Source: an uncultured Desulfobacter sp. (GTDB taxonomy: Bacteria > Desulfobacterota > Desulfobacteria > Desulfobacterales > Desulfobacteraceae). From it: a DNA stretch of 64,000 bases. Shown piece after piece: positions 27,561 to 36,924 of the stretch. The stretch lies in contig NZ_OY781882.1 in the NCBI RefSeq assembly GCF_963677125.1, positions 5,478,501-5,542,500 of the forward strand. Reading direction: 5' to 3'. The position numbers and the translations under genes were made by a program. Under the pieces are notes generated by a model. That model did no database searches, had not been told where the DNA came from, and was given only the letters and a program-made list of their open reading frames with translations. The stretch's first letter is position 1. Each line of letters starts with the position of its first letter.

Positions 27561-27701
27561 GTGTCTGAACGAAAACCTGGAAATTTTGTTGAGTACAAGG
27601 CGGCCTGAAATTAAAACCTTCGGAATACATGGCGTATTTCGAGGATTAAAATTTCAGGCCAACGCCGTAATCGGCAAAATTTACGGTTTTCGGTCGGGCA
27701 C
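27561..27701. repeat. Dispersed palindromic repeat, family A copy 1
   Basis: About 140 bases with roughly complementary ends (GTGTCTGAACGAAAACC ... GGTTTTCGGTCGGGCAC), an inner pair (GCCTGAAATT ... AATTTCAGGC) and a CCGTAA/TTACGG hairpin near the right end. The same order of blocks (CGAAAA, CAAGGCG, CATGG, GAGGATT, CAACGCCG, TTTTCG) recurs at 49284-49407. Non-coding. Confidence 0.7.
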
Positions 27702-27755
27702 TATTTAAGCGGGACAGGTTTACTTAACTTATAAGGGAGGAGAGACACTTCATGG

Positions 27756-28589
27756 TCAGGGACTGTCTTGATTTGATTCAAGTCCCTCCGGCAATGGAGT
27801 TACGGTCCGAATTGCAAAATGTCGGTCTTGAATTGTTGTTTTAAGTGCTCTAATACGGGCTTTACACTCGGGATGAGAGGCAAAATACGCCATGAGTCTT
27901 CCCGGATCATGGGCCGCCCCCAAGGCTTGGAAAAATTCGATGGCACCGCCGGCATGGCCATAGTAACAGACCAGGGTTTCCAGGGCCTGGGCGTCGGCCA
28001 TGGCTTCCCGCTGCCTGGAATATCGGGCCTGGGTTAAATGGACACCCGGTGCCGTCAGTTGGGTGATGCTTGAACCGGACCCTGTCAAAAGTGCTGAAAG
28101 TGCTGTAAGTACAATGCCGCGGCCCATACCCCGAAGATGATCCCGATGTTTGAAATGTCCCAGTTCATGGGCCAGAACAAAGGCAATCCCGTTTTCCGAA
28201 CGGATCATGTCAAAAATGCCTGAAAACACCACAATGGTTCCTCCGGCAAGCGCCAGGGCATTGGCTGTGTCCGAGGGAATAACGATAATTTTCACAGGAT
28301 AATCAACATCGCAGCATTGTCGTAATTCATCCGTAAGATGCTGAAGCGAGGCCTGACCGCGTTGATCTTCCGGGGGGCCGAGGTTTAAAGGGATCTGGAA
28401 CCGGGAAAAGATAGCAGCTTCCATTTCAGGCGAAATGCGGGCGACGGCCCAGTCCACCAGAAATCCGAGTATGAAATAGGCAAAAAGAAAAAAGGCAATT
28501 ATGCCGGACAACAGCACCAACGCCTCTTTGACCGGGCTGTCTTGGGAAATATTGTCGTTGCTTTGGGGCCGTAACGGCTTATAATCCAT
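27756..28589 (-). CDS. M48-family membrane zinc metalloprotease
   Basis: 277 aa. One membrane helix (about residues 25-48) anchors a peptidase M48 domain with the zinc motif HELGHFKHRDH and a downstream REAMADAQAL that supplies the third ligand. The segment VIPSDTANALALAGGTIVVFSG is the usual M48 lead-in. Family members degrade misfolded envelope proteins. The ATG shares one base with the stop of the upstream YbjQ-like gene, and a third YbjQ-like gene precedes that, so the three form an operon; a role in envelope quality control is inferred. Confidence 0.9.
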   Translation of the reverse strand: MDYKPLRPQSNDNISQDSPVKEALVLLSGIIAFFLFAYFILGFLVDWAVARISPEMEAAIFSRFQIPLNLGPPEDQRGQASLQHLTDELRQCCDVDYPVKIIVIPSDTANALALAGGTIVVFSGIFDMIRSENGIAFVLAHELGHFKHRDHLRGMGRGIVLTALSALLTGSGSSITQLTAPGVHLTQARYSRQREAMADAQALETLVCYYGHAGGAIEFFQALGAAHDPGRLMAYFASHPECKARIRALKTTIQDRHFAIRTVTPLPEGLESNQDSP

Positions 28590-29038
28590 CAGTTGTGTTC
28601 AAAATAAACAGCCGTGCCAAAGGCCAGGACCTCCACAGATCCTACCTGTTTTCTTTTGCCTTTGTAAATGGATGAGGTTTCCAGGCGCAGATTAATGATT
28701 TCATCTGCATCCTCGCAGGATTCATGCAGCCGCAGCAACGCTTCTCGCCGGGCCCGGTCCAACAGGGTCTCATACACGCGAACCTCTCCGCCGAAAAGAT
28801 TGCGTAAGCCCGCAACAATGCGTTTGAAATAATCCACGGAAATGACCACATTGCCGGAAACCAGTTCGCTTTTTTGGATGGCACGCGTTGAATCGCTGAC
28901 CGTTTTATAGGTGCTGGCCGGCCGGGTCATCCAGAACTGTTCCCGTTCTTCAATGGACCGGTAGTGCTTTGATTCAGCCATGCGACCGAAAAAATAACCC
29001 AGCATGATCAAAACGATAAAAATTATGAGTTGTTCCAT
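28589..29038 (-). CDS. YbjQ/UPF0145-type protein with membrane anchor
   Basis: 149 aa. An N-terminal membrane helix (residues 4-20) is followed by a domain matching the YbjQ/UPF0145 'putative heavy-metal-binding' family: GNVVISVDYFKRIVAGLRNLFGG, YETLLDRARREAL, DEIINLRLETSSI and VLAFGTAVYF. The soluble paralogue lies 3 bases upstream and the M48 protease directly follows. The biochemical role of the family is not settled; metal binding is only a family label. It may form ring-like oligomers with its neighbour. Confidence 0.82.
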   Translation of the reverse strand: MEQLIIFIVLIMLGYFFGRMAESKHYRSIEEREQFWMTRPASTYKTVSDSTRAIQKSELVSGNVVISVDYFKRIVAGLRNLFGGEVRVYETLLDRARREALLRLHESCEDADEIINLRLETSSIYKGKRKQVGSVEVLAFGTAVYFEHN

Positions 29039-29041
29039 GGC

Positions 29042-29356
29042 TTACTCCACTGTAACGGCTGTACCGTAGACGTAAAGTTCTGCCGCTCCTGCCGTTACGG
29101 AAGAGGTTGAAAACCGGACATTGACAACGGCATTGGCGCCCATCTGTGCGGCCTGGGAAAGCATCCGCTCAATGGCCTGTTCCCGGGATTCCTGCAAAAG
29201 CTCGGTGTACCCCTTAAGCTCGCCGCCGAAAATGTTCTTTAACGAGGCCATCAGATCCCGGCCTAAATGTTTTGCCCGCACCGTACTTCCTGAAACCACA
29301 CCATGAAATGCAGTTGTTTTTTTACCTGGGATTTCTTCCGTGTTTGTCATTAACAT
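29042..29356 (-). CDS. YbjQ/UPF0145 family protein
   Basis: 104 aa, soluble. It has the complete YbjQ pattern: VSGSTVRAKHLGRDLMASLKN, FGGELKGYTELL, REQAIERM, GANAVVNVRF and YVYGTAVTV. First gene of the three-gene unit with the anchored paralogue and the M48 protease. AGGAG lies 7 bases before the ATG at 29356. Function of the family is unknown. Confidence 0.88.
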   Translation of the reverse strand: MLMTNTEEIPGKKTTAFHGVVSGSTVRAKHLGRDLMASLKNIFGGELKGYTELLQESREQAIERMLSQAAQMGANAVVNVRFSTSSVTAGAAELYVYGTAVTVE

Positions 29357-29457
29357 CTTTTTTCTCCTGGATTTTTTTTATCGCGTCTGAATTTTAAGAA
29401 ATATGATGTTTTATTTTGGATGGCCGTTCGCAAGATGTCAAGAAAAATAGGATCAGT

Positions 29458-30537
29458 TTAATTGTGTGACGCTGCGGCTGCAGCTCGTCGGGCACTGACC
29501 AGCGCCCCTTCAAGGTAGCCGCCGAATTGGCCCGCGGTCTCACTGCCTGCAAAGTGCAGTGTGTTGTTCCAGATGCTTGTTTTCCCGCCTGGCGGATAGA
29601 ATTCAGGATGGTTGTGACAGGATTTTTTGTCGTATTCCGTGGCCGTAAACGATTCTAAAGCCCAGTCCTGGTAATACAGTTCCAAGGGCTGTGCCGCATC
29701 GGGCCCGAACAGCTGCACAAGCTGGGCAAGAATGGCCCGGGACATGGTGTTTTTGTCCTTCCTTCTCAGGGCTGGGATGCCGGCAAAGCCTGTCAACCCA
29801 TAGGGGTGATCACCAGTGGCAGACCCGTCATGGATCTCCCCGAGGGGACCGCGTTGGCTGAATGCCTGTCCGGAAAGTCCCATGTTTCGCCAGGCTGCCT
29901 TATTATACAGGGCAAAAAATTTGGCATGCCCGGCCATCCAGGTGGATGCCTTAAGCATAGCCTGGGCCAGGGCATGGGACAGATCCGGTGTAAATAAAAT
30001 GGACCGGGCCGCAAGTCGGGGCGGCAGGGCAAGAATGATGTTGGATGCGGTTAATTCACAACGAGGCGGCTGGTCAAGATGCCCCACCTTTACCCTGCAC
30101 CCATTGTCCTGGCGCTGGATTTCACAAACCGGATGATCCAGGCGGATAACCTGTCGATTAATTTGCGCCAACAGACCTTTGATAAGGGCCATCATGCCGC
30201 CTTCAAGGCGGAAGGCCGGCGGTTCCATGGGGCAGCCGGACACGGTCTGGACATCGCCTGCTTTGGTTTCAAATAAGGCAAGGCCCTGTTCAAACTGGGG
30301 ATATCTTTTTAATCCCAGATTTTTTACCAGGGCGGATACTTCCGGATTGACCATGGGCCAGAACCAAGACGGCCCCAAGTCGGCAAAAAAAGTTTGATGG
30401 TTTGGACATAAAATTCTACCCCCGATTCTGGATCTGGCTTCCAGAACAAGAACGGATCTGTTTTGCCTCATAAGGTGGGCGGCGCAGGCAATACCGCTTA
30501 ATCCTGCCCCAATAATTATTGTATCAACGTGTTCCAT
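29458..30537 (-). CDS. FAD-dependent amine oxidase-like protein
   Basis: 359 aa. The N-terminus has the dinucleotide fold (IIIGAGLSGIACAAHL, then LVLEARSRIGGRI) typical of flavin monoamine oxidases and protoporphyrinogen-oxidase-like enzymes, and the C-terminus has the second FAD motif (LHFAGSETAGQFGGYLEGAL). It is shorter than typical amine oxidases (about 450 aa), so part of the substrate domain is reduced. It stands alone, ending about 100 bases from the YbjQ gene. Substrate unknown. Confidence 0.85.
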   Translation of the reverse strand: MEHVDTIIIGAGLSGIACAAHLMRQNRSVLVLEARSRIGGRILCPNHQTFFADLGPSWFWPMVNPEVSALVKNLGLKRYPQFEQGLALFETKAGDVQTVSGCPMEPPAFRLEGGMMALIKGLLAQINRQVIRLDHPVCEIQRQDNGCRVKVGHLDQPPRCELTASNIILALPPRLAARSILFTPDLSHALAQAMLKASTWMAGHAKFFALYNKAAWRNMGLSGQAFSQRGPLGEIHDGSATGDHPYGLTGFAGIPALRRKDKNTMSRAILAQLVQLFGPDAAQPLELYYQDWALESFTATEYDKKSCHNHPEFYPPGGKTSIWNNTLHFAGSETAGQFGGYLEGALVSARRAAAAASHN

Positions 30538-30803
30538 AAATTTTTAAAATCCACTGGCGTGAACGAATACTGCCAAAGGTTATGCGCCTTTGGAATTGAA
30601 AAAGCAACGATTTTGACAATGGATGTACCGGCATCAACATCAGTCCTGCCAATCCGAAACGCTTGGGTTAAATCATTTTTTCCTTTTTTCAACTCTGTTT
30701 TTTCAATTACTTATATGATATGTTTTTTTGCTTTATCAGGATGGTAGTGATAAAAAGGTACGGCAAAAAGAATAAGGCTACTGCTTAAGGAGAATTACCC
30801 TAT

Positions 30804-32681
30804 ATGGCACGTTTAAATGAGTTTGAACTGTCCGTTATAAAAGTCACTGACAGTCCATTAATATACAAGGCGCAGATCCCTTCGGAGTGCACATTTTTTC
30901 AGGATGTCCGACGCTACCAGAGTATTGGGCCCCAGATGGAAATCCGTATTATTCCGGTAAATGGGTTGATCGAGCTTGACTCGGACATGGAGCCCGTATC
31001 CTTTAATAAATTAAGCGGGGCCGAACGTAAGGCCCTGGTGGATTACCTGACGGTTCGTGTTGCAAGAGGCGATAATATCGGGTATGCATGGGCCTTTTTT
31101 CGGCCTGCGGATAAAAAAAGGTGCCTTGTGGCCTACGGCGGCAACGTGGTCCATGATGATACCTATACGGGAAAAGAACGCGTTACGGCTTTGCTTTCGG
31201 CGCTTAAAAAGCAAAAAGGCATCAGCAAAATGAAACGGCGCTGGTTTCCCTGGCTTGCCGCCCTTCTGCTTATATCTCTGGTCGTTTTTGCCGGGGTCAA
31301 ATATGGCAATCTGGTAAAAAAGATTCCCTTTATCAGCAGTATCGGCAAGGCTTCCGGTCCTGAAATGCAGTTTTATGAATCCGTATTTCCTGATTTGTAT
31401 GCCTGGCTGTCCAAGGGCGAGCCGGAACAAAAAGATGTGGCGAAAAAGCTTTTGAAAACCGAATACATCTCATCCATGCTTCACACCATGACCCAGCCTG
31501 ATTACCTTCAGGACGGAGAGGAGGGGATGGACCGGGGCAACAGGCTGATCCTGTTTGTCTATTTTAATTATAACAAACAGGTTGAAGAGTTGATCAGTTC
31601 CCGTCGGTTGATTCTGGCAGGTACGGAATTCATTCGTTTGTCACGGATTTATTCAACCCTGCAGTCCGGATATGCTTCCAATATTTTTTATTTCAAGGTT
31701 GGAGATTTGAACATCCGGCATACGGAGATCTCCAATTACATGAAACAGAACATGATCTCCTATCATGATTTTAAAAAGATCAGGGATGAAAATGCCTTTG
31801 CAGAACTGATGGCCAGTGACCGTATCAGTTATAAAATGAAGGGTTTTTTGGAAAATGTGTACACCTTTACCCCTCTTCGCATTGACACAAAACTTGATGG
31901 TAAATCCTGGTACCTGCTCACCCGGAATAACAGTGCCGGCAATATAGATTTTGCCGCCTTTTTCCACCAGGGCAGCGCTACACTGGTTCCCAAACGCATA
32001 GGCCATCTGGTGCTCGGAGACAAGGGCCTGCCTGCAGACATGGCCTGGTATGCATTGGATGACAGCCAGGCCGGGGGGCTTAAACTGTCGGACAGTTCCC
32101 AAACCTATTTTAGTACAGAGACCGGCCAGACCAACCAGCTCGGTATTATCCAGAAACGCATTGATAGCTTAAATCTTTCCAAGGTGTCCGAAGGCCGGGT
32201 GAAGGTCAGCGTTCACCGGGAATTGCTCATGGGGGATGCAAAGGGCAAATACGGCATCCAGACCAATGATCCCATCACAAGCCTGGTGCTGTCCAACCTG
32301 ATCACCAAATCATCCTTTGAACAGGAGGCCAATGTATCCCTCAAGCGGGACCCCATCCAGTTTAATACCACATTGATTCAGCTCTCCAAAGACGACAGTT
32401 TTTCAGTTCAGTCTGTGACCATCACGCCGGGCACCACCAATATCATCCGCTTGTTTGAGCCTTTGGACAGTTTTAAGGCAACGTTTAGGGACGGCACTTC
32501 CACCACCTTTGAAAAGGCCAGTGTCAATTTGTTCAACCCATTTACGTTTATGGTATCCAGGGACAGCATCGTTTTATGTTTCCGTCATGACATTACTGAC
32601 ATGACCATCGAGGCCAACGGCACGGAGCTTCAAGTCGTAAAGGCCAAAGACGGAAACTATCAGATTGTGAAAATCCCTTAG
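30804..32681 (+). CDS. Single-pass membrane protein of a three-gene ATPase/GTPase operon
   Basis: 625 aa; no family recognised. Residues 1-140 are a soluble domain, then a basic stretch and one membrane helix (about 148-168), then about 455 residues with no further membrane segment, ending in beta-rich sequence. Without a signal peptide the N-domain is probably cytoplasmic and the large C-domain outside, though the reverse is possible. AAGGAG lies 12 bases before the ATG. It is followed by a dynamin-like P-loop protein (48 bases) and an actin/Hsp70-fold ATPase, so it may anchor them at the membrane. The layout recalls the enterobacterial srfABC operon only in general terms. Confidence 0.75.
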   Translation: MARLNEFELSVIKVTDSPLIYKAQIPSECTFFQDVRRYQSIGPQMEIRIIPVNGLIELDSDMEPVSFNKLSGAERKALVDYLTVRVARGDNIGYAWAFFRPADKKRCLVAYGGNVVHDDTYTGKERVTALLSALKKQKGISKMKRRWFPWLAALLLISLVVFAGVKYGNLVKKIPFISSIGKASGPEMQFYESVFPDLYAWLSKGEPEQKDVAKKLLKTEYISSMLHTMTQPDYLQDGEEGMDRGNRLILFVYFNYNKQVEELISSRRLILAGTEFIRLSRIYSTLQSGYASNIFYFKVGDLNIRHTEISNYMKQNMISYHDFKKIRDENAFAELMASDRISYKMKGFLENVYTFTPLRIDTKLDGKSWYLLTRNNSAGNIDFAAFFHQGSATLVPKRIGHLVLGDKGLPADMAWYALDDSQAGGLKLSDSSQTYFSTETGQTNQLGIIQKRIDSLNLSKVSEGRVKVSVHRELLMGDAKGKYGIQTNDPITSLVLSNLITKSSFEQEANVSLKRDPIQFNTTLIQLSKDDSFSVQSVTITPGTTNIIRLFEPLDSFKATFRDGTSTTFEKASVNLFNPFTFMVSRDSIVLCFRHDITDMTIEANGTELQVVKAKDGNYQIVKIP

Positions 32682-32729
32682 AAACCAATGTTTTGAAGAC
32701 ATCAGCATCAAGGAGTTTTATTTAATCAT

Positions 32730-34235
32730 ATGTTTGATAACACAGACCGGCTTTTAAAAATCCAGGACGGTATCAAGGCAGTTATTCAGCAACTTGCCGA
32801 GCTGCCGGCCCGGCAGGTAGACCGGGTGGAAAAGGTCATTGAACGCTGCCAAAGGTGCCTGAAAACGGCACCGGAAACGGATTTGCCCGTGTACATCCAC
32901 ATTACGGGTACGGATAAATCCTTTAAGACCAGCTATCTTTTAGACCTGTTTGACAATGACGCGCTTCGTAGGCTGTTTGCGGTCAAGCAGCGAAACACCT
33001 CGGAGAATACGGCGGTTCCCTGTCTTGTGGAACCGGTATCCTGGACCGACGAGGTGGTGGTCAGCCAGATCAGCATTTCCACGGGGAATGTAATCCGGGA
33101 CCGTTTAACCCAGGAGCAGTTTAACCGGCTGTATGATCTGTCTTCCGGGGCAGAGCCGGATGATTATCTCATCCGGGTGGCTGTGCCCGAAGACCAGACC
33201 ACCATGACATTGCCGGCCATCGAATATCCGGGGATTAAAGAGGGTGCGGATGCCGTTGAATTCCAAAAGGAGCGCCATGAGAAGTTCCAGGCCAATATGC
33301 TGGATTGCATGGAGCGCTATCCCGGCATCCTGGTGGCCTGTTTTCAGCACAAAATCGCCATTCCTCCGGGGCATCCTTTAGATGCCATTCTTAAAAAATA
33401 CCGTACGGTATTGGAAACCACCCACGCATACCAGAAATTGCCGTTAATTTTGTCTTTGCAGGGGGACAGTGCCGTGGCAAGTTATTGCGGCAATACCAAT
33501 GTGGAGCAGGACCTTGAAAGCGATTTCAAAAGCTATAAAGCCTTTGAAACTGTTGTGCAATTGATTAACCCGTGTAACAGTGAATACCCGGTGAATTTTA
33601 TCTCCCCGGGTCCACACGTGGACACCTGGATACGCAATTTGTCCCGGTATAAAGATTTGCGTGAAATCAAAGATGAGATCAAAAAGGATGGGGGCATTGC
33701 CTGGTCCCGTCAGATGCTCGGCGATCTGTGCACCACCTCAAATATCAGAGACGCCCTTGACAATATGTTTTTGATGCCCTGGATCAAGAAGGCTGAAAAG
33801 GTGCATACCCAGGCCGTTGATCTGATTTATGCAATCGAAAGCTATGATGAAGTGGCCGACGTCAAAGAGCGCATGCGCAAAGCCATTCTCAACGATACCT
33901 ACCAGAGCCTGAGGCATTTTTTTGACCGGGAGATCCAATACAATGAAGAGGGGATAATTGAGGACCACAGCACGTTCTGGAATGCCATATTTACCCAGTA
34001 CCTCGACCAGTTTTTGGCCGATACCCCCAAAAGCCAGGCCATTGCCGATGTCCTGTGGAAAAACTTGCACCAGCGCCTGGATCCCGAGAACAAAGGCTTT
34101 TTGAGTGCAGCGGAAAAGGATTTGCCCCACATCATCATGAATATGGCGGAATTTTATGTTCCCAATATGCTGGTGCGCGGTGATTTCACCCTTGTAGAAA
34201 GACGTATTAAAGAGGATGGCCAAGATGTGGTTTAA
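32730..34235 (+). CDS. Dynamin-like P-loop protein with altered Walker A
   Basis: 501 aa. Residues 60-68 read GTDKSFKTS, matching a Walker A loop except that the Gly before Lys is Phe. The following TSENTAVPC resembles a G2/switch I Thr, and LPAIEYPGIKEG near residue 162 resembles the G3 DxPG region of dynamin-like GTPases with Glu for Asp. The rest is helical (about 330-500), as in dynamin stalks. GTP binding or hydrolysis is uncertain. The gene sits between the membrane protein and the ASKHA ATPase and overlaps the latter by 11-20 bases, so the three proteins probably form a complex. Confidence 0.65.
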   Translation: MFDNTDRLLKIQDGIKAVIQQLAELPARQVDRVEKVIERCQRCLKTAPETDLPVYIHITGTDKSFKTSYLLDLFDNDALRRLFAVKQRNTSENTAVPCLVEPVSWTDEVVVSQISISTGNVIRDRLTQEQFNRLYDLSSGAEPDDYLIRVAVPEDQTTMTLPAIEYPGIKEGADAVEFQKERHEKFQANMLDCMERYPGILVACFQHKIAIPPGHPLDAILKKYRTVLETTHAYQKLPLILSLQGDSAVASYCGNTNVEQDLESDFKSYKAFETVVQLINPCNSEYPVNFISPGPHVDTWIRNLSRYKDLREIKDEIKKDGGIAWSRQMLGDLCTTSNIRDALDNMFLMPWIKKAEKVHTQAVDLIYAIESYDEVADVKERMRKAILNDTYQSLRHFFDREIQYNEEGIIEDHSTFWNAIFTQYLDQFLADTPKSQAIADVLWKNLHQRLDPENKGFLSAAEKDLPHIIMNMAEFYVPNMLVRGDFTLVERRIKEDGQDVV

Positions 34236-35976
34236 TCTGTTCAAACGAAAAAAAAAGGAAGTGGATCAGTTCCAGCTGGAACTGGAGGATGACGGCAAAC
34301 TTTATTATGAAACCATTGCCGGACGGACCCCAAGGGACATTCAGAACCACGAGGAATATATTCTTTTTATTGATTTTGGATCTTACCGGACCAGTGTGTT
34401 GTGCTGGCCCTGCAGCTTTGGCCGGGATAAAATCACCGACTCATGGCAGTATGTGGTCCATGGGGACTCCGATGCCCAGGGGGGATTTCCTTCGGCTTTT
34501 ATTAATCCGCCTTCCGGTGATGAGCGCGATTTTGCCTTTGTACCCAATATGGGTCAAGATCGTGTCAGTTCAAGCCAGATTGTTAAAAGCGCCAAATATG
34601 AATTTGCCTCCAAATTTGCCGCCTACCGGGGCGATGTGCCCCAGTTCAAGCTTTATATCAAAAAGATTCTTGAACACAGTTTCAGATACATTACCGAACC
34701 CAATAAGGATCGGCCCTGGAACGGTCCTGCCATTCCGGTGATTACGGAAATCCGGGTTACTGTGCCGGACCTATTCATTGAAAATTTGAGAAACGGATAC
34801 CGGGAAAACATCTATTCCGTGTGCATGAACCTCTCCTCTGACCGGAAATGGAAATGGTTGTTCCCAAGTGATTTGAGACATTTGCGTAAAACGTTTGTCA
34901 ATATTTCTGCCGATGAAAGCGGGGCGTGTGAGCTTTATTTTTTAAACCTGATCAAGCAGTTGCCCTTCTGGGATCTGTCCGGTCAAAAAGATCGGCTGCC
35001 CAATTTAAAAGAAGTGGACTTTATCTTTTCCCAGGCAGCCCAGAGAGACCCTAATACCGAAAATCTTCAGTTTGTGGTGTGTCACATCGACATTGGCGGT
35101 CTGACCACCGATGTCAGCGTTCTTCTGGCCAATACTTTCCAGGACCCGGCCCTTGGCATCACCACCGCCCTGAACCGAAAGGAATCCTTTTCCGAAAGAA
35201 AGGCCGGGGAGTATTTTGCCGAAGCCTTTGCCCAGACCAGGTTGCCGGAAGAAACCGGTCCCTGGTGGGACAGTGACCGGTTCATCAGCAGGGATTTTTC
35301 ACGATTTTTGGAATTGCTGTGCGGCAAACAGGCCGGCTTGCTTAATAAATGGCGCCAGGACAAAAATCTGTCCGGCATCTACTTTCTGATTTCAGGTCGT
35401 CCGACCAAATCCGAAAAGGTCAGAAAAGCCATTAAAAAGCATATCCTCAAGGAGTTTAATAAGGATGAACTGCTGCTTTTGCCCGAGCATTGCCTGTTCA
35501 TGGCCGATTACCGGCATGTGGGCAAAAACCAGGAAGGCGAGCGCTATGCCAAAAAAATCTCCCACTTTGAAAAACTGATTACCCTGCTCGGCAACGTGTA
35601 TACCTTGTACGATGGGTATGAAATTTGTGTGGATGACCACAAGTATTATATTTCCATGGACACGGATACCCGGACCACGGCCCAGATGGAGGTGCTGCCC
35701 GGACGGATCTATAATATGGAAGAGTTTGAAAATTACAAGAAATCTGCAGAGCACAATAACGTCAATCATTTGGCTTTTACCCGGTTTCCGGAAGGGGAGA
35801 ACAGCACCCGGTTTCTGACGGTAAAAACCATTGCCCGGCAGAACGCTTTTCCCGTTATCCGGGTAGCCCAGACCAATGACGGCCAGGCATGGATTATGCC
35901 GTCGCTGATGATTACGAACCTGGAGCAGAATGATCAGGCGTTTGATTTGTCATGGGGGGCCTTGTCACTGGAATAA
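34225..35976 (+). CDS. Actin/Hsp70-fold (ASKHA) ATPase-like protein
   Basis: 583 aa from the second ATG (34225, with GAGG nine bases upstream; the first ATG at 34216 touches its own ribosome site). The phosphate-1 loop is FIDFGSYRTS near residue 46, the connecting helix is ADESGACELYF near 232, phosphate-2 is HIDIGGLTTDVS near 287 and the adenosine loop is ISGRPTKSEKV near 390; together these are the hallmarks of actin/Hsp70/ParM-type ATPases. The Asp residues in both phosphate loops are kept, so ATP binding is likely. Distantly reminiscent of SrfB but much shorter. Last gene of the three-gene unit. Confidence 0.75.
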   Translation: MWFNLFKRKKKEVDQFQLELEDDGKLYYETIAGRTPRDIQNHEEYILFIDFGSYRTSVLCWPCSFGRDKITDSWQYVVHGDSDAQGGFPSAFINPPSGDERDFAFVPNMGQDRVSSSQIVKSAKYEFASKFAAYRGDVPQFKLYIKKILEHSFRYITEPNKDRPWNGPAIPVITEIRVTVPDLFIENLRNGYRENIYSVCMNLSSDRKWKWLFPSDLRHLRKTFVNISADESGACELYFLNLIKQLPFWDLSGQKDRLPNLKEVDFIFSQAAQRDPNTENLQFVVCHIDIGGLTTDVSVLLANTFQDPALGITTALNRKESFSERKAGEYFAEAFAQTRLPEETGPWWDSDRFISRDFSRFLELLCGKQAGLLNKWRQDKNLSGIYFLISGRPTKSEKVRKAIKKHILKEFNKDELLLLPEHCLFMADYRHVGKNQEGERYAKKISHFEKLITLLGNVYTLYDGYEICVDDHKYYISMDTDTRTTAQMEVLPGRIYNMEEFENYKKSAEHNNVNHLAFTRFPEGENSTRFLTVKTIARQNAFPVIRVAQTNDGQAWIMPSLMITNLEQNDQAFDLSWGALSLE

Positions 35977-36010
35977 TGTCAGTGTTAGCTATTTAAGATG
36001 ATTTCATAAT

Positions 36011-36080
36011 ACCACGAAGTTCACGAAGAGCACGAAGTTTAGTCTTCTGAACTCTTCGTGAACTTCGCGTCCTTCGTGGT
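36011..36080. repeat. 70-base imperfect inverted repeat (ACCACGAAG type)
   Basis: The left arm is built of ACCACGAAG, TTCACGAAGAG and CACGAAG; the right arm mirrors it with CTTCGTGAACTTCG and CCTTCGTGGT. This wording is a common intergenic palindrome in many bacteria. It lies between the ASKHA gene and the adenosine-kinase gene and could fold into a long hairpin in RNA. Confidence 0.85.
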
Positions 36081-36114
36081 AAAACAAAATACCCAATCCC
36101 GAGAAGGAGATATA

Positions 36115-36597
36115 ATGGAATTAATCAGCGTAACCATAGAAAATCCCGAAGAGCTCAACTTTATCCTGGGACATTCCCATTTCATCAAAACCGTCGAAGA
36201 TATCCATGAGGCCATTGTCTGCACCGTACCTAACGCCAAATTCGGTGTAGCATTCTGCGAGGCTTCCGGAGAATGCCTGATCCGCCATTCCGGCACCGAC
36301 GAAGATATGCTGGAACTTGCAAAAAAGAACGCCGAGGCCCTGTCAGCCGGCCATACCTTTATCATCTTCATGAAAGATATGTTTCCTATAAATATCGTGA
36401 ACACCATCCAGGCCGTTCCCGAGGTGGTACGCATCCATTGCGCCACAGCCAATCCCACCCAGGTGATCATGGCCCAGACCGATCAGGGCCGAGGCATCCT
36501 CGGTGTCGTAGACGGTTTTTCCTCCAAAGGTGTTGAAACACAGGACGACATCCAAAAACGCAAAGATTTCCTTCGGATGATCGGTTACAAGCTGTAA
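36115..36597 (+). CDS. Adenosine-specific kinase (DUF355 family)
   Basis: 160 aa. The sequence follows the DUF355/adenosine-specific kinase family from end to end: VTIENPEELNFILGHSHFIK, VPNAKFGVAFCEASG, HTFIIFMKDMFPINIVN, FCCxTANP-like HCATANPTQVI and GRGILGVVDGFSSKGVE. Archaeal members bind adenosine phosphates. AAGGAG lies five bases before the ATG at 36115. An upstream in-frame ATG at 36058 lies within the palindromic repeat and is rejected. Apparently a single-gene unit. Confidence 0.9.
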   Translation: MELISVTIENPEELNFILGHSHFIKTVEDIHEAIVCTVPNAKFGVAFCEASGECLIRHSGTDEDMLELAKKNAEALSAGHTFIIFMKDMFPINIVNTIQAVPEVVRIHCATANPTQVIMAQTDQGRGILGVVDGFSSKGVETQDDIQKRKDFLRMIGYKL

Positions 36598-36604
36598 TAC
36601 AGTG

Positions 36605-36641
36605 GGCAGAATTTGCCTGTCACTATCTTGGCTATTCTGCC
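36605..36641 (+). terminator. Possible hairpin after the adenosine-kinase gene
   Basis: GGCAGAAT at 36605-36612 pairs with ATTCTGCC at 36634-36641 immediately after the stop. No T tract follows, so factor-independent termination is doubtful. Confidence 0.35.
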
Positions 36642-36699
36642 TAATCAAACTGTATTGGCCTCATAGAACACAAGTATGGATATCTCAACATTAATCTAA

Positions 36700-36909
36700 G
36701 AACATCCTCTTTATAGTGTAATTGCCCTATTGTTCAGCGTAGTGCCATTGGCAATCACTTCATTTAAACAAGTTATTACATTCTATGAAGATTATGTAGT
36801 ATCGCGAAATATCAAACGCCTTGATAAATTATCAGGAATACTTAATGATCAATCAGTAGTTAAAGGCTACTTAAATAGCTTAAAGGAAAATGAAATTATG
36901 CTTGATTAA
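36700..36909 (+). pseudogene. Remnant of a membrane protein gene (69-codon open stretch, no start)
   Basis: Between an in-frame stop at 36697 and the stop at 36907 the frame reads as natural protein: a hydrophobic segment (LYSVIALLFSVVPLAITSF) then a charged helical part (YEDYVVSRNIKRLDKLSG) and KENEIMLD. It has no ATG or GTG start and no ribosome site; a TTG at 36730 would cut the hydrophobic segment. The AT-rich text differs from the neighbours. It appears to be an internal piece of a longer protein left by deletion. No function is assigned. Confidence 0.5.
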
Positions 36910-36924
36910 ATCAAAGGTTATTAC

